A stretch of 64,000 bases of DNA from Lampris incognitus (GCF_029633865.1 NC_079223.1:38838706-38902705); one strand, 5' to 3'. Shown: positions 25,612-31,574, counted from the first letter of the stretch. Made by a program: numbers and translations. The notes: a model not told the origin generated them from the letters alone.

Positions 25612-27247
25612 GGTGGGTGTGCGTGTGCGTGTGGGTGTGGGTGTGGGTGTGCGTGTGCGTGTGCCCTATCGGCACAGGGAACATTTGGCCGGGAGCCCCA
25701 AGCTAAGCCTGAGGATGACCGCTACTTGAGAGCAGCCATTCAGGAGTATGACAACATTGCCAAGCTGGGTCAGATTATGAGGGAGGGGCCCATCAAGGTG
25801 AGATACAAATGATATGTTAAGAATGGAGAGGGACGAGTAGACCCATGAAAACACCCACATTCCATCTCAACAGTCCATCCTCCGTTGGTCATGTGCTCTC
25901 TCCTTCTGTCCTTCCCAAAATGCATTGGGGGGGGCAAGATCAGAGGATGTAACCTAAGACCTTCTCCAGTATAGCTTGAGAAGAAAACAATGAGAGAGAC
26001 CCCCAGAGAGTGGAAGATAGATTGTTGAGATTCAACTCCTGTGTTACATTTGGGATTAATTCATGACTGTTTGAAAACATCCATCGGGTTCGCAAACGGA
26101 GTGAGAGTGCACACATTGTACGATGTGATAGATTTCATCCTAACTGCCGTCCTGTTAGGGCTCTCTGCTCAAGGTGGTCCTGGATGACTACCTGAGGTTG
26201 AAAAAGCTCTTTGCAGCCAGACTGGTCACCAAATCCACCAGCCAGGGAGACCACTCATCAATCACTGAGGTGGGCTTGGAGAAGCAGATTCTGCACCTGC
26301 TGCTGTGCTGTTCCTGTGCCCCACCACTCGAGAGTGATCTTCCATTCTCCTATTCTGATGTTCTCCTCTTTCACTGCTTCTCACTCAGCTAGCATGAATC
26401 AGACCAGGGGATCAAATCATATTTACAAATGCTGTGTAGGTTTTGATGCAGATTGATGCACTTTTGCCACAAAGGTTAATTTATGAGCACCAGAAAGTTC
26501 ACCTCAAGGTCCATTTTATAGATATTTTGGTGACTGACAGCCTACCGGTCAGTCTCTTACTTGCCCTGTAATGTAAATTCTTGCCATTTCCACTTCTCTA
26601 AACAAACTCTAATTATAGATTATTTGCAAAATATGTTTTGAACCAGGTCTGGCATGATTTGTTTTAATCACTGTACTGTTGTCACACTTAACTGCCACTG
26701 CTCTGGAGGTTGTTTTTTGCTGATTGTCCCCTCAAAACTCAACTTTGACCTTTTAACCTCTTTTCAGCCTTATTGCCCTTCAAGCTTTACGTGCCAAAGT
26801 CACTTAATTCACATTCACTCAATGCACACATCATCTTACTATATTCTAATCTCAAGGTGTTTACTTGTTTTTGTCTTGACTTTCTTCTCTCTCTGTGTCC
26901 GACAGCTAATCCAGAGTGACCTGGATGATGATGAAGAGGAGCGCCTGGGAATGGGCGGGGGCAGGGGAACACTGCGCTTTAAACACAAGCTCCCCATGGA
27001 GCTAAGGGGTCCTGAGGGTGTGCATGTGGTCCACGGCAGCACAGGCACACTCTTAACCTCTGACCTCAACAGCCTGCCGGAGGATGACCAACGTGCCCTA
27101 GCACGTTCTCTAGAGGCGCTGAATGCAGATGGTGGGCTGTATTCAGAGCGCAATGCCCGCACGGAGTCGGCCAAGTCCACCCCTCTGCACCGCAACAAGG
27201 ATGGGGACACGCTCTCGGAGAGTCCCCTGGAAATTACAGAGTTATGA
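812..27247 (+). CDS. cdh23: cadherin-23, 3' part of gene (27 exons, EC18 to C-terminus)
   Basis: Cadherin-23 is the large cadherin of the upper part of the hair-cell tip link; its distal N-terminus pairs with protocadherin-15 and its tail binds PDZ scaffolds such as harmonin. Here 27 exons with GT-AG borders and compatible phases join into 4386 nt (1461 codons plus stop), the C-terminal part of a protein usually about 3,300 residues long. Linker motifs appear in order: DENDN, DQNDN, DVNDS, DVNDN, DVNDN, DVNDF, DVNDN, DIDDN, DINDQ. They are followed by a membrane-adjacent domain, one transmembrane helix (exon 23982-24061) and a tail with [13 protein letters not shown] and a terminal ITEL PDZ ligand. 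Counting back from EC27, the window opens in EC18. Identity rests on near-identical tail and EC23-27 sequence to vertebrate CDH23 as I remember it. The 5' exons are outside the window. Introns carry many insertions but no exon is disrupted. Confidence 0.96.
1111..1548 (+). mobile_element. tRNA-derived SINE, family A copy 1
   Basis: A roughly 430-bp SINE whose head has Pol III boxes (A-like TGGTGTAGCGG, B-like GGTTTGAATCC), followed by a shared body (AATTGGCCGTGTCTGCGGGT) and a tail ending AATTGGGGAGAAAGAGGGG. Four further copies occur in the window at 65-90% similarity by eye. Confidence 0.88.
1549..2018 (+). other. cdh23 intron with poly-C acceptor tract
   Basis: No gene or known repeat between 1549 and 1990 except pyrimidine-rich sequence. 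A run of about 20 C (1997-2016) directly precedes the AG of the exon at 2019. Confidence 0.6.
2019..2121 (+). CDS. cdh23: cdh23 exon, EC18/EC19 linker
   Basis: Begins [19 protein letters not shown], the EC18/EC19 calcium-binding linker. Phase 0 to 1, donor GT at 2122. The acceptor is preceded by an almost pure poly-C tract (about 1997-2016). Confidence 0.9.
2122..2663 (+). other. cdh23 intron, no feature beyond a short ATT repeat
   Basis: A (TTA)n stretch at about 2258-2278 and otherwise unremarkable AT-rich intron. Confidence 0.5.
2664..2789 (+). CDS. cdh23: cdh23 exon, EC19 middle
   Basis: Encodes [18 protein letters not shown] to FTVDADTG, with the DxD-type calcium motif EDKD. Phase 1 to 1. 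Its donor runs directly into a CA microsatellite. Confidence 0.9.
2908..3111 (+). CDS. cdh23: cdh23 exon, EC19 end / EC20 start
   Basis: Encodes [15 protein letters not shown], then the linker DQNDNPPIF and the start of EC20 (ENSPSG). Phase 1 to 1, AG at 2906-2907, donor GTGCGT. Confidence 0.92.
3142..3336. repeat. two GT microsatellites
   Basis: (GT)n at about 3142-3171 and about 3289-3336 in one cdh23 intron. Cys/Val ORFs here are artefacts. Confidence 0.9.
3382..3840 (+). CDS. cdh23: cdh23 exon, EC20 to EC21 (long)
   Basis: The largest exon here (459 nt). It covers EC20 ([20 protein letters not shown]), the linker [10 protein letters not shown] and the first half of EC21 ([18 protein letters not shown]). 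Phase 1 to 1. It follows a 48-bp GT repeat about 45 bp upstream. Confidence 0.93.
3992..4108 (+). CDS. cdh23: cdh23 exon, EC21
   Basis: Encodes [20 protein letters not shown] to SVSVPN. The usual DRE motif reads NRE. Phase 1 to 1. Confidence 0.92.
4238..4462 (+). CDS. cdh23: cdh23 exon, EC21/EC22 linker and EC22
   Basis: Encodes [15 protein letters not shown], then EC22 to RLEEPSTG, including DPDKGPNG. Phase 1 to 1. Confidence 0.94.
4661..5036 (+). mobile_element. tRNA-derived SINE, family B copy 1
   Basis: Head GGTGGCCCAGTGGTTAGCGC (A-box-like) and GGGTTCAAAACCC (B-box-like), body with CATGTTCCCCCCGTGTCTG and AGACATGCATGTTAGGGTT, tail ending in GATTAATAAAGG. It ends about 20 bp before the AG of the cdh23 exon at 5058. 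Confidence 0.88.
5058..5227 (+). CDS. cdh23: cdh23 exon, EC22/EC23 linker
   Basis: Encodes [19 protein letters not shown], then [15 protein letters not shown]. Phase 1 to 0. The AG is only about 20-25 bp downstream of a SINE 3' tail. Confidence 0.94.
5228..5640 (+). other. cdh23 intron, nothing recognised
   Basis: AT-rich sequence between the exon ending at 5227 and the BEL/Pao fragment. I see no coding or repeat signal. Confidence 0.4.
5641..6807 (+). pseudogene. BEL/Pao retrotransposon integrase fragment, split by SINE
   Basis: The left part (5641-5835) reads [30 protein letters not shown], an integrase-core N-terminal half. After the SINE at 5911-6338 it resumes with [35 protein letters not shown] and [20 protein letters not shown], ending SFKVGDLA. 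These are BEL/Pao hallmarks. The frame carries stops and the SINE, so it is dead. No LTRs were found at its edges. Confidence 0.82.
5911..6338 (+). mobile_element. tRNA-derived SINE, family A copy 2
   Basis: Same family as 1111-1548, inserted inside a BEL/Pao integrase and splitting its reading frame, so it is younger than that element. Confidence 0.87.
6806..7072 (+). mobile_element. tRNA-derived SINE, family B copy 2 (3' truncated)
   Basis: Same family as 4661-5036, joined directly to the end of the BEL/Pao integrase sequence. The tail is missing. Confidence 0.83.
7073..7469 (+). other. cdh23 intron, nothing recognised
   Basis: Unique-looking AT-rich sequence between the SINE and the EC23 exon; normal acceptor at the end. 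Confidence 0.4.
7470..7607 (+). CDS. cdh23: cdh23 exon, EC23 start
   Basis: Encodes [20 protein letters not shown] to FGITPST. Phase 0 to 0, acceptor TTTGTAG. Confidence 0.93.
8003..8077. repeat. CA microsatellite
   Basis: Near-pure CA dinucleotides with few interruptions. The rest of the intron 7608-8170 is unremarkable. Confidence 0.9.
8171..8290 (+). CDS. cdh23: cdh23 exon, EC23 middle
   Basis: Encodes [19 protein letters not shown] to NNRRENSVQ, with the LDRE motif. Phase 0 to 0. Confidence 0.94.
8571..8748 (+). CDS. cdh23: cdh23 exon, EC23/EC24 linker
   Basis: Encodes [15 protein letters not shown], then [20 protein letters not shown]. The linker has F in place of the second N of DxNDN; CDH23 orthologues are also non-canonical here as I recall. 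Phase 0 to 1. Confidence 0.94.
8886..9097 (+). CDS. cdh23: cdh23 exon, EC24 end / EC25 start
   Basis: Encodes [31 protein letters not shown], the linker [12 protein letters not shown] and NGTIMHILE. Phase 1 to 0, acceptor CTTTAG. Confidence 0.95.
9229..9340. repeat. inverted repeat with GT core (Penelope-type tail junction)
   Basis: AATTTACTTGACTCACTGGA (left) and its near-perfect reverse complement at about 9311-9333 flank a GT repeat (about 9253-9304). Both arms look like copies of one retroelement 3' tail in opposite orientation. The sequence continues into the hammerhead-like motif at 9341-9384. Confidence 0.7.
9341..9384 (-). ncRNA. hammerhead ribozyme-like motif (type I, Penelope-associated)
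   Basis: On the minus strand the order is GACAG, CTGATGA, a short stem-loop (TGC/GCA), GAAA, a 3-bp stem III (ACA/TGT) with 4-nt loop, a TA site after G, then CTGTC. GACAG and CTGTC form a perfect stem I. All invariant core residues of a hammerhead are present with a GUA cleavage triplet. Stem II is short with a T-T mismatch next to the core. Penelope-like elements are known to carry such ribozymes; activity is inferred. Confidence 0.55.
9407..9472 (+). mobile_element. short retroposon tail (ATGGATGG type)
   Basis: GGCTCCAGCATCCCCGCAAC, then GAGAGCAGGATAAGCAGTTC and AATGGATGGA. The same tail recurs at 29413-29527, 42188-42312 and 53786-53866. Confidence 0.6.
9483..10328 (+). pseudogene. non-LTR retrotransposon C-terminus with restriction-like endonuclease
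   Basis: A zinc knuckle [19 protein letters not shown] (about 9752-9810) precedes a PD-(D/E)xK-type endonuclease ([21 protein letters not shown]) and a C-terminal block [20 protein letters not shown]. This layout matches Dong/Rex6 (R4-clade) elements as I know them. A stop or frameshift near 9739 separates the first piece from the rest and the RT is missing, so it is a 5'-truncated dead copy. Confidence 0.8.
10329..10636 (+). other. cdh23 intron segment, nothing coding
   Basis: AT-rich sequence between the retroelement and the EC25 exon, partly the element's 3' UTR. Confidence 0.4.
10637..10831 (+). CDS. cdh23: cdh23 exon, EC25
   Basis: Encodes [19 protein letters not shown] to [11 protein letters not shown], with [12 protein letters not shown] shared with mammalian EC25. 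Phase 0 to 0. Confidence 0.95.
10929..11042 (+). CDS. cdh23: cdh23 exon, EC25/EC26 linker
   Basis: Encodes [20 protein letters not shown], then [13 protein letters not shown]. Phase 0 to 0. Confidence 0.95.
11168..11297 (+). CDS. cdh23: cdh23 exon, EC26 start
   Basis: Encodes [16 protein letters not shown] to [17 protein letters not shown]. Phase 0 to 1. The next intron holds a 4.4-kb Tc1 composite. Confidence 0.95.
12434..14929 (-). mobile_element. non-autonomous LTR retrotransposon, proline-rich internal region
   Basis: On the minus strand the right-hand LTR runs from TGTCACGATGTC (14929) to GGGAAACGTTACA (about 14527), about 400 bp, TG...CA. The same end recurs at 12434 (left LTR, broken by a SINE and another insertion). 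After the 5' LTR comes a gag-like start [20 protein letters not shown] (about 14517 down), then repetitive Pro/Ser-rich sequence with no RT. It sits inside the Tc1 element. Confidence 0.65.
12510..12825 (-). mobile_element. tRNA-derived SINE, family B copy 3 (minus)
   Basis: Minus copy inserted in the left LTR of the element 12434-14929. The head lies at 12825 and the tail (TTAATCCCCATGGGGAAATT in plus reading) at about 12519. Confidence 0.83.
15511..15808 (+). mobile_element. short retroposon with RTE-like 3' tail
   Basis: A 298-bp insertion in the Tc1 right terminus, flanked by 13-bp direct repeats (GTGAGGACTTTTT at 15498-15510 and GTGTAGACTTTTT at 15809-15821). Its end TGGTGACCCCTGAGAAACAG resembles the 3' tail of the retroelement at 33462-33995. 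Confidence 0.65.
16021..16284 (+). CDS. cdh23: cdh23 exon, EC26 end / EC27 start
   Basis: Encodes [33 protein letters not shown], then the linker [17 protein letters not shown]. Phase 1 to 1. Confidence 0.94.
16309..16400. repeat. GT microsatellite
   Basis: About 92 bp of pure GT, about 60 bp upstream of the EC27 exon acceptor. Confidence 0.92.
16459..16620 (+). CDS. cdh23: cdh23 exon, EC27
   Basis: Encodes [20 protein letters not shown] to [13 protein letters not shown]. Phase 1 to 1. A 90-bp GT repeat sits just upstream. Confidence 0.93.
16853..17278 (+). mobile_element. tRNA-derived SINE, family A copy 3
   Basis: Same family; full-length head to tail, in the cdh23 intron between 16620 and 17614. 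Confidence 0.86.
17614..17870 (+). CDS. cdh23: cdh23 exon, EC27 end / membrane-adjacent domain
   Basis: Encodes [20 protein letters not shown], then [20 protein letters not shown] and [16 protein letters not shown], the last part belonging to the juxtamembrane fold. Phase 1 to 0. Confidence 0.95.
18031..18128 (+). CDS. cdh23: cdh23 exon, membrane-adjacent domain
   Basis: Encodes [20 protein letters not shown] to NRILDVE. Phase 0 to 2. Confidence 0.95.
18258..18378 (+). CDS. cdh23: cdh23 exon, membrane-adjacent domain end
   Basis: Encodes [20 protein letters not shown] to VPDDLSTLQ. Phase 2 to 0. The following 5.6-kb intron is filled by nested transposons. Confidence 0.95.
18511..18571 (+). 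mobile_element. 61-bp retroposon tail with 12-bp target duplication
   Basis: The insert carries GATCCGCTGTGACAACCCCT and ends GCCGAAAGTAGTCGTAG. It is flanked on both sides by TGTGCATATCAG (18499-18510 and 18572-18583). It is the extreme 3' end of the RTE-like element seen at 33462-33995. Confidence 0.75.
19430..19872 (+). mobile_element. Penelope-like element, 3' fragment
   Basis: Encodes [20 protein letters not shown] and [13 protein letters not shown], homologous to the C-terminus of the element at 39385-40915. The 3' tail at 19797-19872 has a degenerate hammerhead core (CTGAGGA, TCACT/AGTGA stem, GAAAC). Confidence 0.75.
19885..20430 (-). mobile_element. L2-like LINE fragments
   Basis: GATCAACTTTATTGTCCCTG at 19890 is the complement of an L2-like 3' end (GGGACAATAAAG). 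Plus-strand sequence around 20165-20185 resembles the L2 C-terminal [10 protein letters not shown], and 20367-20405 an L2 tail. Two small pieces in mixed orientation. Confidence 0.5.
20590..22988 (+). pseudogene. hAT transposase with BED zinc finger (ZBED/FAM200-like), broken
   Basis: In order: BED-type finger ([20 protein letters not shown]), [37 protein letters not shown], then after the minus [24 protein letters not shown] and [17 protein letters not shown], and the C-terminal dimerisation-like part [22 protein letters not shown] interval 22258-22511 would splice the last two blocks. Stops (for example near 21169) and the SINE make it non-functional. Confidence 0.82.
21585..21982 (-). mobile_element. 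tRNA-derived SINE, family A copy 4 (minus)
   Basis: Minus-strand copy inserted in the hAT transposase remnant. CCCTGCTCATT on the left and CCCTGCTAATT on the right look like a slightly diverged target duplication. Confidence 0.85.
23142..23535 (+). mobile_element. tRNA-derived SINE, family A copy 5
   Basis: Same family, near the right end of the hAT element. B box GGTTCGAATCC is intact. Confidence 0.85.
23982..24061 (+). CDS. cdh23: cdh23 exon, transmembrane helix
   Basis: Encodes [20 protein letters not shown], then NWHYRR, a single hydrophobic helix followed by basic residues. Phase 0 to 2; the donor GTAAGA at 24062 gives Val across the junction. Confidence 0.95.
24267..24307 (+). CDS. 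cdh23: cdh23 micro-exon, cytoplasmic
   Basis: A 41-nt exon encoding [13 protein letters not shown], too short for ORF finding but matching the CDH23 stop-transfer segment. Phase 2 to 1. Confidence 0.93.
24444..24504 (+). CDS. cdh23: cdh23 exon, cytoplasmic
   Basis: Encodes [20 protein letters not shown]. Phase 1 to 2, donor GTGAGA. Confidence 0.94.
24505..25170 (+). other. cdh23 intron, nothing recognised
   Basis: AT-rich intron with T and A runs and no repeat family I can name. Confidence 0.4.
25171..25300 (+). CDS. cdh23: cdh23 exon, cytoplasmic
   Basis: Encodes [20 protein letters not shown] to LWNSPARTH, the most diagnostic CDH23 tail block. Phase 2 to 0. Confidence 0.97.
25581..25662 (+). 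repeat. GT/GGGT repeat with G-quadruplex motif
   Basis: (GT)n grades into GGGTGGGTGGGTGGG at 25603-25617 and then GTGCGT/GTGGGT units. It ends about 15 bp before the AG of the exon at 25678. Confidence 0.9.
25678..25797 (+). CDS. cdh23: cdh23 exon, cytoplasmic (exon 67 equivalent)
   Basis: Encodes [19 protein letters not shown] to [11 protein letters not shown]. Phase 0 to 0. The acceptor lacks a normal polypyrimidine tract; G-rich GT/GGGT repeats end about 15 bp before the AG. Confidence 0.95.
26159..26269 (+). CDS. cdh23: cdh23 alternative exon (exon 68 equivalent)
   Basis: A 111-nt, phase 0/0 cassette encoding [20 protein letters not shown] to SSITE, with TTAG acceptor and GTGGGC donor. 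In mammals the homologous exon 68 is included mainly in inner-ear hair cells and skipped elsewhere. Skipping here would keep the frame. Alternative use is inferred from the family. Confidence 0.93.
26270..26905 (+). other. cdh23 intron downstream of exon 68 equivalent
   Basis: No repeat or second exon seen; T-rich acceptor CTCTGTGTCCGACAG. Confidence 0.5.
26906..27247 (+). CDS. cdh23: cdh23 last coding exon
   Basis: Encodes [52 protein letters not shown] and ends ESPLEITEL then TGA. The ITEL terminus is a class I PDZ ligand, as in CDH23. Phase 0 entry after CCGACAG. Confidence 0.97.
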   Translation, partial: LIQSDLDDDEEERLGMGGGRGTLRFKHKLPMELRGPEGVHVVHGSTGTLLTSDLNSLPEDDQRALARSLEALNADGGLYSERNARTESAKSTPLHRNKDGDTLSESPLEITEL

Positions 27248-28885
27248 CTAGCCGAGGCCTCGCTGGTCTGAGAGGAACCGGTGCTTGTGTGTGTACTTAT
27301 GACCTCCTGCCTTCACCCTGACATCCTTTCTGAGAGACAAGCTTGGGAGAAGTGGTGGAGGGCTGGCAGCGGAGTGTGTGTAGTCTAGGGAACCACAACA
27401 ACCAACTTCAGCACAGCATTGTGGTGGCTTACAAGTGTGTAGGGGGATGCACTCATCGAACAGGTTGGTTTGAGCGGGTTTTGTGTTGATGGTAGTCCTT
27501 GGTCAACCAATCCAACAGCAGGTTTATTCTAATGACTATCAATGAATGGAACATCACAAGAAGGGCGCTGGCCTGGCAATGTGCTGTGAGACCACATGAA
27601 CTGGTCTCTTAGTTTCATCCTAAGAGCCATGTTGGACAGACTCAAGCCTTCTTTATGCAAGAAGTTTGTGAACCAATGGCCTTCTGACTGTCTGAATGCG
27701 TCTTGTTCTCTCATGTTGCTTTGAAGTCGTACCTGGACTGCATACACTCTCACAAACACAATCGCACGCACACATCAAAACAAGGCTGCACACACTCAGA
27801 CTAGCGAATGGCCATCAATTGGACTTTAGACAATGACGCAACCCATTATCTGACATTTTTCATATGAGAAAACACAATGAAACCATGTTGATGGGACGAG
27901 GGTAGAGATATATAGCTACCTTCTTTTCCTTTTTTATATAAATGTTGAAAATTAGTCTCAGTATGGACAAGAGCACTTCTGACATGTCATCCAGTGAGGC
28001 TTGTAAGACCCATGTCTTCTGCTTACATCAAGGGAAAAGATGGCCGTGGATCACTGAACCTGAGCCTTTGCTTAGTGATGCCGGCCTTGCTGTGGAGGAC
28101 ACATTGTATAAACCATGGCACAAGATAACACCTACTAATCTGCAATGCCATGATGGACATGGTGTCAATGGCCCAGTTCACCACCACCTGGAGCGGCTCT
28201 GCCCCTGAAATTAGCCAGTCATAAGGAGACCGCTCACTGTTACTTGAAAGACTTTAAAAGTCGACTTGGACTATAGACTAAAACTATAGAGTGTTGTCAT
28301 AGGTAAACTTGGCCCACAGAAGAGAAGAAAAAAAGGTTTCTTACATTTTATGTGAAACGCAATATCAAGGCAGAAAAACAAAGCTTTGATATGGACTTGT
28401 AGGAAAACATAGAACAATAAACAAATTGAAAAGAAAGGTTTTTTTTTAATTATTAACTTCTGGGGACTGAAGATGGCATTGTACCCCAAAATGGACTTAA
28501 CACTGCCACCTAAAGGGGGTTAAAGAGTACATGCTCAAAATGAGCAGTGTTTGATTTATTTTTTTATTTTATAGAAAAATATCAAAAAGAGAAAATACGA
28601 TGAATCAATGAAAAAATATTTTTGAAGAAAAGTGCTGACTTACCAAAATGGGTAGAGAACAGTAATGGGTGTGTGGAGTATATGTACATTGTAGTATGGT
28701 GACATCTGTTGTCGTCTGTTTTCCTTTGTATAGCAACTGTTTCTGATGAGTGGTGTGTTTTTAATGTTATTTTTATATTCCCATTTTGTAAGTTTTTATG
28801 TTTCGTCATCGTCACCAGCCCCGAGATCTGTGATGGAAAATGTTGTTGGATGACCTGTGATAATAAAAGAAATAAGCAATGGCCT
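27248..28885 (+). other. cdh23: cdh23 3' UTR with poly(A) signal
   Basis: The roughly 1.6 kb after the stop holds no repeat I recognise and no convincing ORF. AATAAA lies at 28862-28867, a plausible poly(A) signal giving an end near 28880. No other gene is seen until the transposons that start near 29.4 kb. Confidence 0.65.
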
Positions 28886-29412
28886 CTGACCCAGCTTAGC
28901 TGAATTAGTAGGAAAGCAGCCAACCTTGATACAGCAATAGTGCAGCAGAATTTCTCCCTTCAGATAAGCAGGATATAATTAGACATAAGCATATTAAAAG
29001 GGGAAGCCGGGAACATTAGTTACTCACTGCGCAGGATGTTGGTGCCAAATGATTTTTTTTAAATACTGTGACCATCACAAGGTTAAGCTTTTATACAGCC
29101 ATTACACTGTACTCATGGACAGTGTCAAGACAATGTAGCAGAGGAACTGGGGTAAAAAAAAAGTAAAAAACAAAAAGTAAAGAATGCATTCAAATTAAAA
29201 CCTAAAAATGACATCTACTCTACTGCAAGAATCATTATCCCTTGTTAAACCTGAAAATTGATGCACTAGCAGTATGAGCTTAATATATTGTATAACTAAC
29301 CCAGAATTTTTGAGACCAAGTGTCTTGATAAATGCTGCCCCCAAGTGTTTTGTAAGATAATAGCTTTGATGACAAAGGTTAACAAAATAAATTTGAGTCA
29401 AATGCTCAATGT
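28886..29412. other. intergenic, nothing recognised
   Basis: AT-rich sequence between the cdh23 poly(A) signal and the first transposon. No supported ORF. Confidence 0.4.
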
Positions 29413-29527
29413 CTGGCGGCCTGTCCAGGGTGTCTCCCCTTCTGCCACCCAGTGACTGCTGGGATAGGCTTCAGCATCCCGTGACCCGGAGAGCAGGATA
29501 AGCGGTTTGGATAATGGATGGATGGAT
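29413..29527 (+). mobile_element. short retroposon tail (ATGGATGG type)
   Basis: GGCGGCCTGTCCAGGGTGTC, CAGTGACTGCTGGGATAGGC and GATAAGCGGTTTGGATAATG, then GGATGGATG. Same family as 42188-42312. Confidence 0.65.
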
Positions 29528-29650
29528 GCTCAATGGTTGCTTGGGTCCAGATATTTGAATCTGTCCACTCCACCGAGCTGACTGATTCTTTTGGTCTGGC
29601 ATCATGACATGAAACAGTAGCTTCTCGATTGAAAAAGTGATTATCCAATA

Positions 29651-30842
29651 GACCACTGCACTTCCGTGTTCGAACGTTAGAGCGGGGGGAGATAGAGGGG
29701 GATAGAAGCCGGCAAGTTTGAACACGGTTTAAATGGCAAACTATGTCGCTACGTTGGCTGCTGCGGACAAGAACCGATATTTGCGATATTTACATTTTCA
29801 ACAAATGTTTGCATTTTATTCAATTATTACTTTTTACTGGATTACACATGACTGCATACAATGATGCATGATATACTACTCAGTAAGGATGACAATAATA
29901 ATGCGATAACAATGTTTGCATTTTAACTGGATAAGGGAGACCGGGGTAGTTACCCCTTGTTTCTAGGAAAGATCAACAAAATTGAGCATGTGACCAAATA
30001 TTCAGGGGGGGAGGGACCATTTTATGAAGTTTATTGGATAAAAATACATATGGGTTTGAAGAATGTGATCCCATTCAGACAGGTTTAGCTAACTGTGGAA
30101 TTCCATATAGCCACCGGCTCAACCTGCGCCAGACCAAACTGTTCCAGGGAGGGAGAGAGAGGGGAAGGGGAGGAGGTGAGGGAGGGGCCAGAGCGGGTCT
30201 TAGAAAATATGAGTGGAGGAGGGAAGGCAAGGGGAGGGGAAGAGGGAGATGAATCAACCTACCCCGCAACTGAGTTTCACATCTAGCTGCTACAGTGTGG
30301 CTGAAGGGAGTCTAGCGAAGGAGACTACAGTGCAGCTAACATTATGCGGGTTGTAGCCAGCTAACTCGGCTACATCTCGTTCAACGTAGCTAGCCTATTA
30401 CACTGACTAAATTCGTTTTCCCATCTGGGCCCACTGATCTATTGGCATTCTAACTTGACATTTTGGTGATTATAAAATGTAGAATAGACGTAACCTATTA
30501 TTAGCTAGTTAAACTAGCTAACATTACCAGTGATGAAGTGCAGACCGCAGACGTAAACATGTTTGCTGTCAGGATCCCAAAGTTGTCCATCCTTGTCTTT
30601 CCTTCTGATCGCCTGGAGCCATTTCAGTCGTTTTTCTCCCTCCTTCTGCCTTTTAGGCAATACAAAAAAAAACGAATATTTGGGTTGTTTTTCTTGTTAA
30701 CAGTACAGTCCACCACACAGCAACTTTTGGGCATCGTAGCTACGGCTAGGCTGCGTATCTAATACAGTGCGGCTTGGGTTTTCTATCCCCCTCTCCTGGC
30801 GTCCTGTTGCCAAGGTACCCGGAAGTGTTCCGATGGTCTATG
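29651..30842. mobile_element. putative non-autonomous DNA element with long imperfect TIRs
   Basis: TAGACCACTGCACTTCCG and GATAGAGGGGGATAGAAGC near 29651-29710 match, in complement and order, CGGAAGTGTTCCGATGGTCTA and TTCTATCCCCCTCTC near 30778-30842. The interior holds a polypurine G/A tract (about 30148-30250) and no transposase. I do not recognise the family. Confidence 0.5.
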
Positions 30843-31058
30843 AGTACCGTGGGAAGGGGGGGGGGCTAGCGATTAGCTAATCAGCGCCGCGGGCGGGACG
30901 GCATTGACAGCTACAACGGCGGCAAGAATACCCGCTAACAAACGTACGTCAGCGGTTCCGGGTTGGATGGCGTGCCGAGCAGTCACATGATCCCTCCGAG
31001 CTCTGCGGAGTCCCAACGTAATATTTATTGGAAGGCAAACTACTCCACTTTTACGTAT

Positions 31059-31486
31059 TGTAACGTGCATGGATAAGAAGACACGCTGGCCGCTGGCTGG
31101 CGGGTCTGACCCTTTAGTCGAGCGGTTAGCGATGTCTCCTGCGGTGCGGGCGGTACGGGTTTGCTTCCCGGCCGCGACAGCTCCTGTGGTTGCGTTGCCC
31201 CCCGAATTCGCTACATTGGTGTCAGAAGTGGGATGGGGCGACCGTAAGGCCATCGGAAGCGTATGCGCCCTGAGGCGTGAAGGAGCTGATATGCTTAAGC
31301 GCGGGGAGGCGCTTCCCGAAGGAGGGGGGTGGCTAATGTAGCGAATTCGGGGGACAACGCAACCACAGGAGCTGCCGCGGCCGCGAAACGAACCCGTATC
31401 GCCCGCACCGCAGGAGACATCGCTAACCGCTCGACTAAAGGGTCAGATCCGCGAGACAGCGTGTCTTCTTATCCATGCACGTTACA
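31059..31486. mobile_element. foldback element: inverted LTR-like arms with tRNA-like boxes
   Basis: Left arm 31059-31215 (157 bp) starts TGTAACGTGCATGG and ends GAATTCGCTACA. Right arm 31337-31486 (150 bp) is its close reverse complement. The unit is flanked by GTAT on both sides (31055-31058, 31487-31490). Each arm holds TAGTCGAGCGGTTAGCG (A-box-like) and a B-box-like GGTTTGCTTCC / GGTTCG. The 121-bp middle starts TTGGTGTCAGAAGTGGGAT, typical of an LTR-element primer-binding region, and ends in a purine tract. Confidence 0.7.
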
Positions 31487-31574
31487 GTATCCCCCCCCCC
31501 GAACTCAGTCTCAAACATGATTAAAAAAAATATGAAGCCGTCAGCAACTAAAACCCATATTTCGTCAAGAAACA

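Noticed and set aside
26839-27210. 123-codon minus-strand ORF over the last cdh23 exon
   Set aside because: It is the antisense shadow of a conserved coding exon, with no family resemblance.
31100-31190. tRNA gene
   Set aside because: A- and B-box-like motifs are present but there is no acceptor stem or anticodon arm I can fold, and the sequence is part of a repeated arm.
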